Shown here: positions 38,972 to 45,309 of the stretch, one piece after another
Numbering within the stretch: position 1 is the first letter of the stretch
Layout of the letters: each line of letters begins with the position of its first letter
Virus record (IMG/VR): IMGVR_UViG_3300043313_000945
Span: 1-45,309 of that record
Reading direction: 5' to 3' (one strand)
DNA length: 45,309 bases
Source of the DNA: a virus
Translations under genes and position numbers: made by a program
Notes under the pieces: model-generated
Told to the model about the DNA's origin: nothing
The model's input: only the letters and a program-made list of their open reading frames with translations
Databases searched by the model: none

Positions 38972-39811
38972 AACCGCCGGTGAGCTACTACGGGTCGAAG
39001 ATGACCCTCGCCGACCAGATCGTGCGACTCCTGCCCGCCCACCAGCACTACGTCGAGCCGTACTGCGGGTCGCTCGCGGTACTGCTGGCCAAGCCGCCGT
39101 CGAAGATGGAAACCGTCAACGACCTCGACGGGGAGCTGGTCACGTTCTGGCGGGTGCTGCGCGATCGCCCGGATGACCTGGCCCGGGCCGCCGCGCTCAC
39201 CCCGCACTCCCGGGCCGAACACCAGGCCTCCTACGAGCCGGCCGTCGACGAGTTGGAGACCGCCCGCCGGGTCTGGGTACGCCTCACCCAAGGCCGGTCG
39301 GGGTCGATGCGGCGCACCGGGTGGAGGCACTACGTCGATCCCGCCGGCTCGTCCATCTCGATGCCGGACTACCTCGAGGCCTACCGCGACCGGATGCACC
39401 CCGCCGCGGTGCGCTTGGCCGAGGTTTCCCTCGAGGCCCGCCCCGCCCTGGATCTGATCGCCCGCTACGGCAGGCACCCCGACGTGCTGCTGTACGTCGA
39501 CCCGCCGTACCTGCGCTCGACCCGTTCGGGTACGAACTACCGCCACGAGATGCCAGGTGACGCCGAGCACCGGGAACTCGCCGAGGCTCTGCGGGCGGCC
39601 CGGGCCGCCGTGGTCCTGTCCGGGTACCCGTCGCCGCTCTACGACGAGGTGTACGCCGGCTGGCACCGCATCGACCTGCCGACCGGCACCGGTCAGGGCG
39701 AGGGCTGGCAGGCGCGCACCGAAGTCCTGTGGTCCAACCGTCCGCTCGGCAACGCCCCCACCCTGTTCGACCTCGACCACGCCGGTGCGGCGTGAGCCCG
39801 GCCTGCTGGCC
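38931..39811 (+). repeat. 16-bp direct repeats flanking the methyltransferase gene
   Basis: GCCCGGCCTGCTGGCC occurs exactly at 38931-38946 and 39796-39811. The two copies bracket the methyltransferase gene, and each is followed closely by a GAAGG ribosome site and a gene start. Confidence 0.6.
38968..39795 (+). CDS. Dam-type (D12 class) adenine DNA methyltransferase
   Basis: The 275-aa enzyme has the class signature: PVSYYGSKMTLADQIV at the start (AdoMet pocket), YVEPYCGSLAVLLAKPPS and the catalytic DPPY at 178-181 (LYVDPPYLRSTRSG). It transfers a methyl group to adenine N6 in DNA. Its target is unknown, and the classic Dam target GATC is only a guess. No cognate nuclease is adjacent, so it probably protects phage DNA from host restriction. 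Bracketed by the 16-bp repeats. Confidence 0.88.
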   Translation: MKPPVSYYGSKMTLADQIVRLLPAHQHYVEPYCGSLAVLLAKPPSKMETVNDLDGELVTFWRVLRDRPDDLARAAALTPHSRAEHQASYEPAVDELETARRVWVRLTQGRSGSMRRTGWRHYVDPAGSSISMPDYLEAYRDRMHPAAVRLAEVSLEARPALDLIARYGRHPDVLLYVDPPYLRSTRSGTNYRHEMPGDAEHRELAEALRAARAAVVLSGYPSPLYDEVYAGWHRIDLPTGTGQGEGWQARTEVLWSNRPLGNAPTLFDLDHAGAA

Positions 39812-39833
39812 GGCGGAAGGAGCAACGAAGTGA
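39792..39833 (+). CDS. possible 13-aa peptide
   Basis: GTG 39792 overlaps the methyltransferase stop. The frame encodes MSPACWPAEGATK and ends in a GTGA overlap with the next start. It may only be a coupling sequence between two genes. Confidence 0.25.
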   Translation: MSPACWPAEGATK

Positions 39834-40105
39834 GCACCTCAACCACCAGCCCAGAGGTGGCCGCGCTTCTGGCCGCCACGACCGTACGGGTCGAGGACGT
39901 CGCCGCGTCCGCTCGCGAGTTCTTCGGCGAGGAGGCATACCGGGCCATCAGAATGCCCAGCGCGCTCGACGTCGACTACCGGCTGAAGTTCACCACCCCG
40001 GGTGGCGCCGAGGTCACGCTGCACCACGGCGCGACCGCCGCTGACGTCGCCGCGTACCTGATCCGTGACGCCGTTCCCGCCGCGCCGGCTGGAGGTGCCC
40101 GGTGA
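39830..40105 (+). CDS. small protein, unknown
   Basis: The 91-aa protein has a helical N-terminus (VEDVAASAREFFGEEAYRAI) and a beta part (DYRLKFTTPGGAEVTLHHG). GTG 39830 has GGAAGGAG upstream. No family is recognised. Confidence 0.55.
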   Translation: MSTSTTSPEVAALLAATTVRVEDVAASAREFFGEEAYRAIRMPSALDVDYRLKFTTPGGAEVTLHHGATAADVAAYLIRDAVPAAPAGGAR

Positions 40106-40314
40106 CCGACGCCGAGATCGCCACCGCCGCCCGGCGTATCGCCCTGGACAACATCCAGGAGCAGATCGACGACGCGATGGGCATCGGGGAGACGCTCGCC
40201 GAAACCCTCGATGATCTCACGGTCGAGGACGCGAGCGACCTGATCGATCGGGTCGCCGCCGAGTTGCGGGCCATCCGTGCCGGGCTCGCCGCGCAGTGGG
40301 GCGTGACCCGGTGA
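40102..40314 (+). CDS. small helical protein
   Basis: The 70-aa protein is all helix (AARRIALDNIQEQIDDAMG, DLIDRVAAELRAIRAGLA). Overlaps at GTGA on both sides. No function can be given. Confidence 0.5.
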   Translation: MTDAEIATAARRIALDNIQEQIDDAMGIGETLAETLDDLTVEDASDLIDRVAAELRAIRAGLAAQWGVTR

Positions 40315-40538
40315 GCCCCGGGACCAGCCCGACGCCGCTGCTGGCCGCCGAGCACAAGACCGCGCTGGTCGAGTGTGCCCGCTTCGGTGCGTGGTGGCCG
40401 CAGGCCAGGACCGACCGCAACGCCGCCGCCGAGCTGTGCGGTTACGGCCTGTTCAGGAGCATCCACGGCATTGACGGCTACCTGCTGACCGACCAGGGCC
40501 GCGCATGGCTGGCCGCACACCCCGAGGAGACGTCATGA
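40311..40538 (+). CDS. small winged-helix-like protein
   Basis: The 75-aa protein (LLAAEHKTALVECARFGAWW, AAELCGYGLFRSIHG, YLLTDQGRAWLAAHP) has the helix-helix-wing pattern with a final TDQGRAWL helix, like small phage wHTH proteins. GTG 40311 overlaps the previous stop. Confidence 0.5.
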   Translation: MSPGTSPTPLLAAEHKTALVECARFGAWWPQARTDRNAAAELCGYGLFRSIHGIDGYLLTDQGRAWLAAHPEETS

Positions 40539-41137
40539 CCGAGCCCAGTGCGGTGAGCCCCGAACCGGTTGACCTCGACGAGGTACGCCGGCGGGTTGAC
40601 CGGGAGGCCATACCGGACGGCCCTTGGGGGGTCGAGGACGGCACCCTGATTCGACAGGCCGGCACAGGAACGGTCATGGCCGAGGTTCCCCTCGCCACGC
40701 TGGGGCCGGTGATTGGGCGCGCGACCGCCGAGTTCATCGCCGCCGCCCGCACGCTGGTCCCGCAACTCGCCGCCGAGGTCGAGCGGCTGCGGTCCGAGGC
40801 GGGGACGCTGTACGGAACCGCCGCGGCGTACATGGCCGAGGTGGTGGAGCTCCGCGACGCCCGCAAGCAGCGCAACGAGGCGCTGGCTGCGCTTGCCGGA
40901 TGTCGCGCGTTGCTTGCCGAGGAAGACCAGGCGGTCGTCGACACCATCCGGGAGCGCGACCACGCCGAGGGATGGGCTGACCGGCTCGCCGGGGCGGTCA
41001 GCGCGCTGATGGGTGTCGACATCGGGGAGCACTCCAGCGCCCACAACCCGTGGGCGGTCGCGCTGGATGCCCTGCAGGCCCTGACCGTTGCACCCGCCGT
41101 CACCACGCAGGGAGAGATCACCGATGACCAGTCCTGA
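40535..41137 (+). CDS. Ead/Ea22-like accessory protein
   Basis: The 200-aa protein contains GRATAEFIAAARTLVPQLAA followed by EVERLRSEA, a pattern shared with Ead/Ea22-type phage accessory proteins. A coiled coil follows (VELRDARKQRNEALAAL) and then DRLAGAVSALMGVDIGEHSS. Variable proteins of this kind occur in phage accessory regions. Function unknown. ATGA overlap upstream. Confidence 0.5.
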   Translation: MTEPSAVSPEPVDLDEVRRRVDREAIPDGPWGVEDGTLIRQAGTGTVMAEVPLATLGPVIGRATAEFIAAARTLVPQLAAEVERLRSEAGTLYGTAAAYMAEVVELRDARKQRNEALAALAGCRALLAEEDQAVVDTIRERDHAEGWADRLAGAVSALMGVDIGEHSSAHNPWAVALDALQALTVAPAVTTQGEITDDQS

Positions 41138-42638
41138 GCCACTCCACACGTACACCGGGCACCCGAGCGGCCTGGACGGTGCCTGGTGTAGCTGCGAGGG
41201 AAGCAGCGAGGCAACCTGTACGGCGACCAGTCCTGAGCCCGCTGTCCCGGACCTGCGCGAGGTGGCCGCCCGCGCGGTCGCCGAGGACCGCGCGAACCGC
41301 TGGGGGTACGCCGCAACGCTGGACCCGCCGGAGCTGGACGCGTTCATCGCCAGGCAGGTCGCGGACTTCAACGTGCTGCTGGACGTCGCTGTCATCCTCG
41401 CCGCCGTGCTGCCCCTGCACCGCGGGCAGGTACTCGACGAGGCGGCCGACCACCTCGCCGGGTTGGCGTTCGGCGCACTCGGAGATGCGGGAGGCGGACC
41501 CGTCGCGGTTCTCGGCGAGCGCGCCGACACGGTCCGAAGCCTGGCCGCAACCACCCCCGCCACCGTCTGCCGGTGCGGTCACGCGTTCGCCAGCCACGAT
41601 GCCGGGGAGTGCTTCGACGGCGAGCAGTGCCCGTGCTCGTGGCAGGAGCCAGCCGCGAAGGTACCGTCCGGCCCGCGCAGTTCGACGGAGAGCTCCGAAA
41701 CTGGGTCGGTGGTACCTGAGGTAGGGGTAGCGGCTTCCGATCCGCCTGAGGCGGACTCCGGTGGTCGGGGCATCTCGTGGGCCGAAGCCGCCGACATCGT
41801 CCAGGCCGACGCCCGCGAGATGGAGGCACGCCGGGAAGCGCTCGCCGAACGGGACGCCGCCGCGTACGCCGCCGTCGGCCTCGGGGACGAGCCGGGCCGG
41901 ATCGCCGACCTCGCCGGCACGAGGATCCACCTCGTCTCCCGCGAGACCCTGCGGGCCGCCGAGGCCGAGCGGGACGAGGCCCACAGCGCTCTCGTCGCAA
42001 CCCGGCTGCTGGCCGCCGAAACGATGGCCGCTCTCCGCACCCGGATCCTGGTCGCGCTCGGTCTGGAAGACGACGGGCGTACCCAGATGACCGAGTACGT
42101 GGATGCTCTCGTCGCCGAGCTGGACAGCGCACGCCGCCGGCAGATCGTCGTCGAGGATCTCCAGGTCGACGTAGAGGCCGAGCGGGACCGGCTGGCCGAG
42201 ACCGTAGGCCAGCTACAGGTTGAGCGGGACCGGCTGGCCGAGACCGTAGGCCAGCTACAGGTTGAGCGGGATGACGCGCTGGCGCTGGTCGCCGCGTGCA
42301 CGACGACACAGCAACTCCGGCTGGCCGAGACCGTACGGCGTCTGGAGCCGGTCATCGAAGCGGCGAAGGCGTGGCGGGCTGAGCATCGGACACTACGCGG
42401 CGGGGCCACCATGCACGACGCGGCTGTCGGGCTTATCAGCGCCGTGGACGCCCTGTCCGACGCCGGCCCGCCGCACCGCTGCCAGGTCCCCGGCTGCCCC
42501 GGGCACTCCTCGCGGCTGCTGTTCTGCGGCACGACAAAGGCCGCCCCGGTCCTCATCACCGGTACGGGCCAGTCCCGCGACCCGCACGCGCCCGGGCTGG
42601 TCCGCGAGGACGAGGAGGGCAGCGATGCCGGCACCTGA
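41124..42638 (+). CDS. large coiled-coil accessory protein with zinc-type cysteines
   Basis: The 504-aa protein has two short Cys/His modules (GAWCSCEGSSEATC near 25, and VCRCGHAFASHDAGEC with QCPCSW near 150-170). A long coiled coil (about 215-420) contains a perfect duplication of 14 residues, and the C-terminus has HRCQVPGCPGH. It looks assembled from accessory-protein modules, similar in kind to its upstream neighbour. ATG 41124 overlaps that gene by 14 bases. Confidence 0.5.
   Translation: MTSPEPLHTYTGHPSGLDGAWCSCEGSSEATCTATSPEPAVPDLREVAARAVAEDRANRWGYAATLDPPELDAFIARQVADFNVLLDVAVILAAVLPLHRGQVLDEAADHLAGLAFGALGDAGGGPVAVLGERADTVRSLAATTPATVCRCGHAFASHDAGECFDGEQCPCSWQEPAAKVPSGPRSSTESSETGSVVPEVGVAASDPPEADSGGRGISWAEAADIVQADAREMEARREALAERDAAAYAAVGLGDEPGRIADLAGTRIHLVSRETLRAAEAERDEAHSALVATRLLAAETMAALRTRILVALGLEDDGRTQMTEYVDALVAELDSARRRQIVVEDLQVDVEAERDRLAETVGQLQVERDRLAETVGQLQVERDDALALVAACTTTQQLRLAETVRRLEPVIEAAKAWRAEHRTLRGGATMHDAAVGLISAVDALSDAGPPHRCQVPGCPGHSSRLLFCGTTKAAPVLITGTGQSRDPHAPGLVREDEEGSDAGT
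42180..42263 (+). repeat. 42-bp perfect tandem duplication
   Basis: 42 bases are repeated exactly at 42180-42221 and 42222-42263, with the first bases (GAGCGGGA) of a third copy following. They encode ERDRLAETVGQLQV twice, two heptads of the coiled coil, so the length of the coil can change without loss of frame. Confidence 0.9.
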
Positions 42639-42753
42639 GCGCCACGACCTCGGCGGCAAGATAGTCATCGGGCGGGGCGTCCTGTCGGCGTGGCGGGCCG
42701 GGTACGGGCAGGGACTGCGGGACGCGGCGGGGAGGGTGGCCATCGATGGCTGA
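42625..42753 (+). CDS. 42-aa protein
   Basis: The small protein (MPAPERHDLGGKIVIGRGVL, then SAWRAGYGQGLRDAAGR) overlaps its neighbours by 14 and 8 bases. GAGGAGGGC precedes the ATG. No function is recognised. Confidence 0.45.
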   Translation: MPAPERHDLGGKIVIGRGVLSAWRAGYGQGLRDAAGRVAIDG

Positions 42754-42964
42754 TCCCCGCGAGACGGCGCGAGCGTGGCTGGCCCGGGCGCTGGACACGG
42801 CGGCCACCTTCTGCGAAGACGCCGATGAGTACGCCGACGCGATCTTGAGCGCTGACGGGGTGGTGGTCGAGGGCCAGCCGGTCTACGGGGACGGGCCGCC
42901 GAAGGTCACCGCGCTACGGGTGGTCATCCGGCTACCCGCACAGCCGGTCGAGGAGACGCTGTGA
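42746..42964 (+). CDS. small protein, unknown
   Basis: The 72-aa protein has a helical start (ETARAWLARALDTAATFC) and a C-terminal strand (KVTALRVVIRLPAQP). It overlaps both neighbours. No family is recognised. Confidence 0.5.
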   Translation: MADPRETARAWLARALDTAATFCEDADEYADAILSADGVVVEGQPVYGDGPPKVTALRVVIRLPAQPVEETL

Positions 42965-43191
42965 GCGCCTATCGGCTCGACGTCCCGAAGCTGTACGCGG
43001 CCCTTGACCTGATCCGCCAGCACAACTGCCAGAGCTGGCGGGACGTGGCTCACCACACCGAGCTTTCGCCGTCCACGTTCAGCCGGCTCGCCGCCGGCAA
43101 CAGGCCGGACGCGGACGCTCTGTGCACGCTGATGATGTGGCTGAACATGCCGCTGCGCGGGTTCGTCGTGGTGGTCGGGGAGGCGCCGTGA
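42961..43191 (+). CDS. XRE-type HTH protein
   Basis: The 76-aa protein is a Cro/C1-type helix-turn-helix: LYAALDLIRQHNCQSWRDVA, HHTELSPSTFSRLAAGNRPD, ALCTLMMWLNMPL. It is a likely regulator of late early-operon genes. GTG 42961 overlaps the previous stop. Confidence 0.7.
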   Translation: MSAYRLDVPKLYAALDLIRQHNCQSWRDVAHHTELSPSTFSRLAAGNRPDADALCTLMMWLNMPLRGFVVVVGEAP

Positions 43192-43430
43192 GCAACATCA
43201 ACGGGACCGGCGAGTGGCGCATCGTCCGTGACAGCGCGTGGTTCTGGTCGTACCACGTCATCGACCCGCAGGGTTCGCTGGTGGGGATCCGCTGCGCCAT
43301 GTGGGCCGCCAAGTGGGCGCTGCGCAGGGCGAAGGCCAAGGCGGCGCGCATCGAACCGCTCGACGCGTGGTGGGACCTGCCAACCCTGTACTCCGAGCCG
43401 GCCGAGGAGAACGGGGCGGACGGTGGGTGA
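43188..43430 (+). CDS. small Trp-rich protein
   Basis: The 80-aa protein has seven tryptophans (EWRIVRDSAWFWSYHVIDP, AMWAAKWALRRAKAKA). The N-terminal strands suggest a small beta domain, followed by a basic helix. GTG 43188. Unknown. Confidence 0.5.
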   Translation: MSNINGTGEWRIVRDSAWFWSYHVIDPQGSLVGIRCAMWAAKWALRRAKAKAARIEPLDAWWDLPTLYSEPAEENGADGG

Positions 43431-43581
43431 GACACCCTGGAGCGCCGCCCTCCGCCGTGCCTGGGCACGCTACGACCGGCTCAAGCGCAAGGCCGCCAGG
43501 CGGCGGCTCGGACAGCGCCAGCACGAGCGGCACGTGCCCACCTCGCGGATGCACGCGGCGTACGGAAGGAGGAGGCGGTGA
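43423..43581 (+). CDS. very basic 52-aa protein
   Basis: More than a quarter of the residues are Arg or Lys (RLKRKAARRRLGQRQHERH), so nucleic-acid binding is likely. GTG 43423 overlaps the previous gene by eight bases, and its stop overlaps the next start at GTGA. Confidence 0.5.
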   Translation: MGETPWSAALRRAWARYDRLKRKAARRRLGQRQHERHVPTSRMHAAYGRRRR

Positions 43582-44327
43582 GCGACCAGCCGCTGTGTGC
43601 CAGCCCGAGGTGCCGCCTGCCCGGTCGCCACGCCGAGGGGTGCGACCAGCCCACCTGCCGAGGCTGCCTGCCGGCCCGCGCGGCGGATGGGTTGCGCCTG
43701 TGCACCGTGTGCGCCCGGCGGATCGGGGAGAACGCGACCAGGGCGGCCGAGCTGTACGACGATCTCGCCCTGGTGCTCAAGGCCGCCGGTCGCGGTGAGC
43801 GCTCCAGCAACAAGCCCGGCTCCGGTGGCCCGCCTCGGGACGCGGTGGTGGAGCAGCGGGCCACCATCCGCCACGTGCTGGTGTCGTGGTGCCGGCTGGT
43901 GTCGGAGGAGCGCGGGATCTCGTTGCCCGGCAACGACACGGGTGATCTGGCCGCCTACCTGGTCAGGCACGCGGAGTGGCTGGCGGCGTGCGACTACGCC
44001 GATGAGGTGGCCGACGAGTTGGCCGGGCTGGCTTCGCGGGCGTACGGTCTGGCGTACCCGTCGGGGTCGAGGCGGATCCGTGTCGGTCCGTGTCCCCGCT
44101 GTGGTGGCGTACCCGGACCGCACGGGCAGGCGATCCAGCGGCTGCCACTCGGCTTCATCGGGCCACCGAACCGCTCGGGCTGCCTGGTGGCCGTAGTGCG
44201 CGAGCAGGACCAGGACAAGCTTCCATCCGAGGTGGCCTGCGATCTGGTCGGGGAGCACAAATGGGATGCGATCCAGTGGCGGCAATTGGACCGTGAGGTC
44301 ATGGCGAAGAGGAGAGCGGCGGCATGA
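43578..44327 (+). CDS. zinc-ribbon actinophage protein
   Basis: The 249-aa protein has an N-terminal Cys/His region (LCASPRCRLPGRHAEGCD, TCRGCLPARAADGLRLCTVC), a long helical middle (VLVSWCRLVSEERGISLPGN) and a C-terminal CPRCGG site. Proteins of this layout are frequent in actinophage early regions and carry no assigned role. Protein or nucleic-acid binding through zinc is the probable mode. Confidence 0.65.
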   Translation: MSDQPLCASPRCRLPGRHAEGCDQPTCRGCLPARAADGLRLCTVCARRIGENATRAAELYDDLALVLKAAGRGERSSNKPGSGGPPRDAVVEQRATIRHVLVSWCRLVSEERGISLPGNDTGDLAAYLVRHAEWLAACDYADEVADELAGLASRAYGLAYPSGSRRIRVGPCPRCGGVPGPHGQAIQRLPLGFIGPPNRSGCLVAVVREQDQDKLPSEVACDLVGEHKWDAIQWRQLDREVMAKRRAAA

Positions 44328-44587
44328 GTGAATGGATCGGATCGATCGATGAGTTGATGGCGCAGGGTTGGCGAGAAGGCTCCTGCGCCGCTTGCGGTCA
44401 CACCGTGGTCACGGATGGCGCGGTCATTCTCGACCGCGACCCGACCGATGACGGAGACACCGTCATTCACTCTGACCGCCGTAAGGCTAGGGCGACATCG
44501 GTCATTCCGGATGACGTGGTTGGCCGTATACCGCTGTGGCGGTCGCACTTCTACACGTGCCCGCGTCACCTGGTCGAGACCAGGTGA
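44324..44587 (+). CDS. small protein with CAACGH motif
   Basis: The 87-aa protein contains CAACGHTVVTDGAVILDRDP and a later HFYTCPRH, probably one zinc site. It overlaps its neighbours at ATGA and GTGA. Function unknown. Confidence 0.55.
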   Translation: MSEWIGSIDELMAQGWREGSCAACGHTVVTDGAVILDRDPTDDGDTVIHSDRRKARATSVIPDDVVGRIPLWRSHFYTCPRHLVETR

Positions 44588-44775
44588 CCGTCGCCAACGT
44601 CCCCGGCTACCTCTGCGTCGCGGAGGCGGTGGAGTTCGTGGGCGTCAGCCGGGCCGTGATCTACCGGCTGGCCTCTCGATACGGCTGGCGTACGGCGAAG
44701 CGACCCGGACACCGCGAGGTGTACTACAACGTCGAGGACATGAGGGCGACACGCGACCGCGTCAACCATGCTTGA
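44584..44775 (+). CDS. excisionase-like HTH protein
   Basis: The 63-aa protein has the helix_turn_helix_17 pattern: YLCVAEAVEFVGVSRAVIYR followed by LASRYGWRTAKRPGHREVYY. It is the last gene of the long early operon and could be a regulator or a second directionality factor. GTG 44584. Confidence 0.6.
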   Translation: MTVANVPGYLCVAEAVEFVGVSRAVIYRLASRYGWRTAKRPGHREVYYNVEDMRATRDRVNHA

Positions 44776-44828
44776 CAACGAGATGTCCGAATGGGATATT
44801 GGCGACGGTTCCTAGATCAGGTCACACG

Positions 44829-44851
44829 AGCGCCGGCTGATGGTCGGCGCT
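44829..44851. terminator. hairpin after early operon
   Basis: AGCGCCG (44829-44835) pairs with CGGCGCT (44845-44851) across a 9-base loop, followed by TCGTCGTCT. It lies between the last early gene and the HNH gene. Confidence 0.6.
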
Positions 44852-44873
44852 TCGTCGTCTGTGGGTGGTGACC

Positions 44874-45263
44874 ATGCCACTGCGACGCTGCCTTGGTGTT
44901 GACGGGGCAGGCCATACAGCACAAGGCCACACCTGCGGGGCACTGACCACCACCCCCCGATGCGCCACCTGTGCCCCTGCCCACGAGACCACCCGCACCA
45001 GGGAGCGTAGGCAGCGCAGGCCCTACACAGCAGGGGAGCGGGACAGGCGCAAGGCAGCAGTCGATGCTTGGGTTGCTGAGCAAGGGCTGATCTGTCCAGG
45101 TTGGAAGCGCGAGGCCCATGTGGTGGAGCGAGGCGACCTCACTGCTGAGCATCCACATGCACACGCACGTGGAGGCGACGAAGGTCAGCCACTGCTCGTG
45201 CTATGTCGATCATGCAACAGCTCGAAGGGTGCGACGTCGGAGAGTGACGATCACGTAGGGTGA
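44874..45263 (+). CDS. HNH endonuclease
   Basis: The protein (129 aa from ATG 44874; 132 aa from GTG 44865) has an HNH fold at the C-terminus: LICPGW, EAHVVERGDLTAEHPHAHAR, LLVLCRSCNSSKG. The pairs C..C and the central His are all present. HNH proteins beside the terminase gene are common in phages with cohesive ends and assist terminase cutting. In the circular map it is directly upstream of terS. Confidence 0.82.
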   Translation: MPLRRCLGVDGAGHTAQGHTCGALTTTPRCATCAPAHETTRTRERRQRRPYTAGERDRRKAAVDAWVAEQGLICPGWKREAHVVERGDLTAEHPHAHARGGDEGQPLLVLCRSCNSSKGATSESDDHVG

Positions 45264-45309
45264 TGCCACCCCGGGGGGCAATGTCCGTTTTGACCGGGTC
45301 GGCCAGTGA
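45264..45309. other. right end, possible cos-like palindrome
   Basis: TGCCACCCCGGGGGGCA (45264-45280) is an imperfect GC-rich palindrome just after the HNH gene and before the end of the window. Cohesive-end sites often lie between an HNH gene and terS, so this is a candidate cutting site. The exact ends cannot be read from sequence alone. Confidence 0.35.

Overview
The window looks like one complete or nearly complete temperate siphovirus genome of an actinobacterial host. The DNA is GC-rich throughout. Many genes start with GTG. Stop and start codons overlap by 4 nt (ATGA or GTGA) at most junctions. There is a WhiB-like protein, a pair of DnaA boxes of the actinobacterial form TTGTCCACA, and an attP core copied from an actinobacterial-type tRNA-Val(GAC). 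The attP lies in the middle (about 26.6 kb) and no attL/attR are seen at the ends. The terminase lies at the left end and an HNH endonuclease at the right end. This is the gene order of the virion or circular form rather than of an integrated prophage. I cannot name the host genus.

Layout: 0.1-13.3 kb carries small and large terminase, portal, a peptidoglycan-binding-domain head protein, a fused maturation protease/major capsid protein with a nested start, decoration-like proteins, connectors and the tail tube protein. Next come the tail assembly chaperones with a canonical -1 slippery heptamer GGGAAAA, a 682-aa tape measure and four minor tail proteins (13.3-19.8 kb). The lysis region (19.85-23.1 kb) has an amidase endolysin with an internal start, several small membrane proteins, a protein with an LPVTG cell-wall sorting signal and a YiiX-like papain-fold hydrolase. 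A strong terminator closes it at 23.12 kb.

The control and lysogeny region (23.1-29.2 kb) has small leftward genes, a ribbon-helix-helix regulator with three copies of a palindromic operator, and a GntR-type DNA-binding protein with its own palindrome. It also holds attP with 25-bp repeats on both sides, a leftward tyrosine integrase coupled to an XRE repressor, and a rightward Cro-like/excisionase-like pair. From 28.6 kb a long rightward operon holds dozens of small genes. Recognisable members are a Cas4/RecB-like nuclease with an Erf annealing protein (recombination), a WhiB-like regulator, a replication-initiator-like protein, a RusA resolvase and a Dam-type methyltransferase. No polymerase, primase or helicase was seen, so replication probably depends on host enzymes recruited to an origin near 36.8-38.1 kb.

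The most unusual segment is at 29.68-30.88 kb. There a 0.5-kb strongly C-rich, G-poor tract runs directly into a gene whose product has the sequence hallmarks of a RAMP (Cas7/Csm3-like) RNA-binding fold, although no cas genes or CRISPR array are present. Second is a tRNA-like minihelix (acceptor-type stem, canonical T-arm, encoded ACCA) antisense to the lysis genes at 22.04-22.10 kb.
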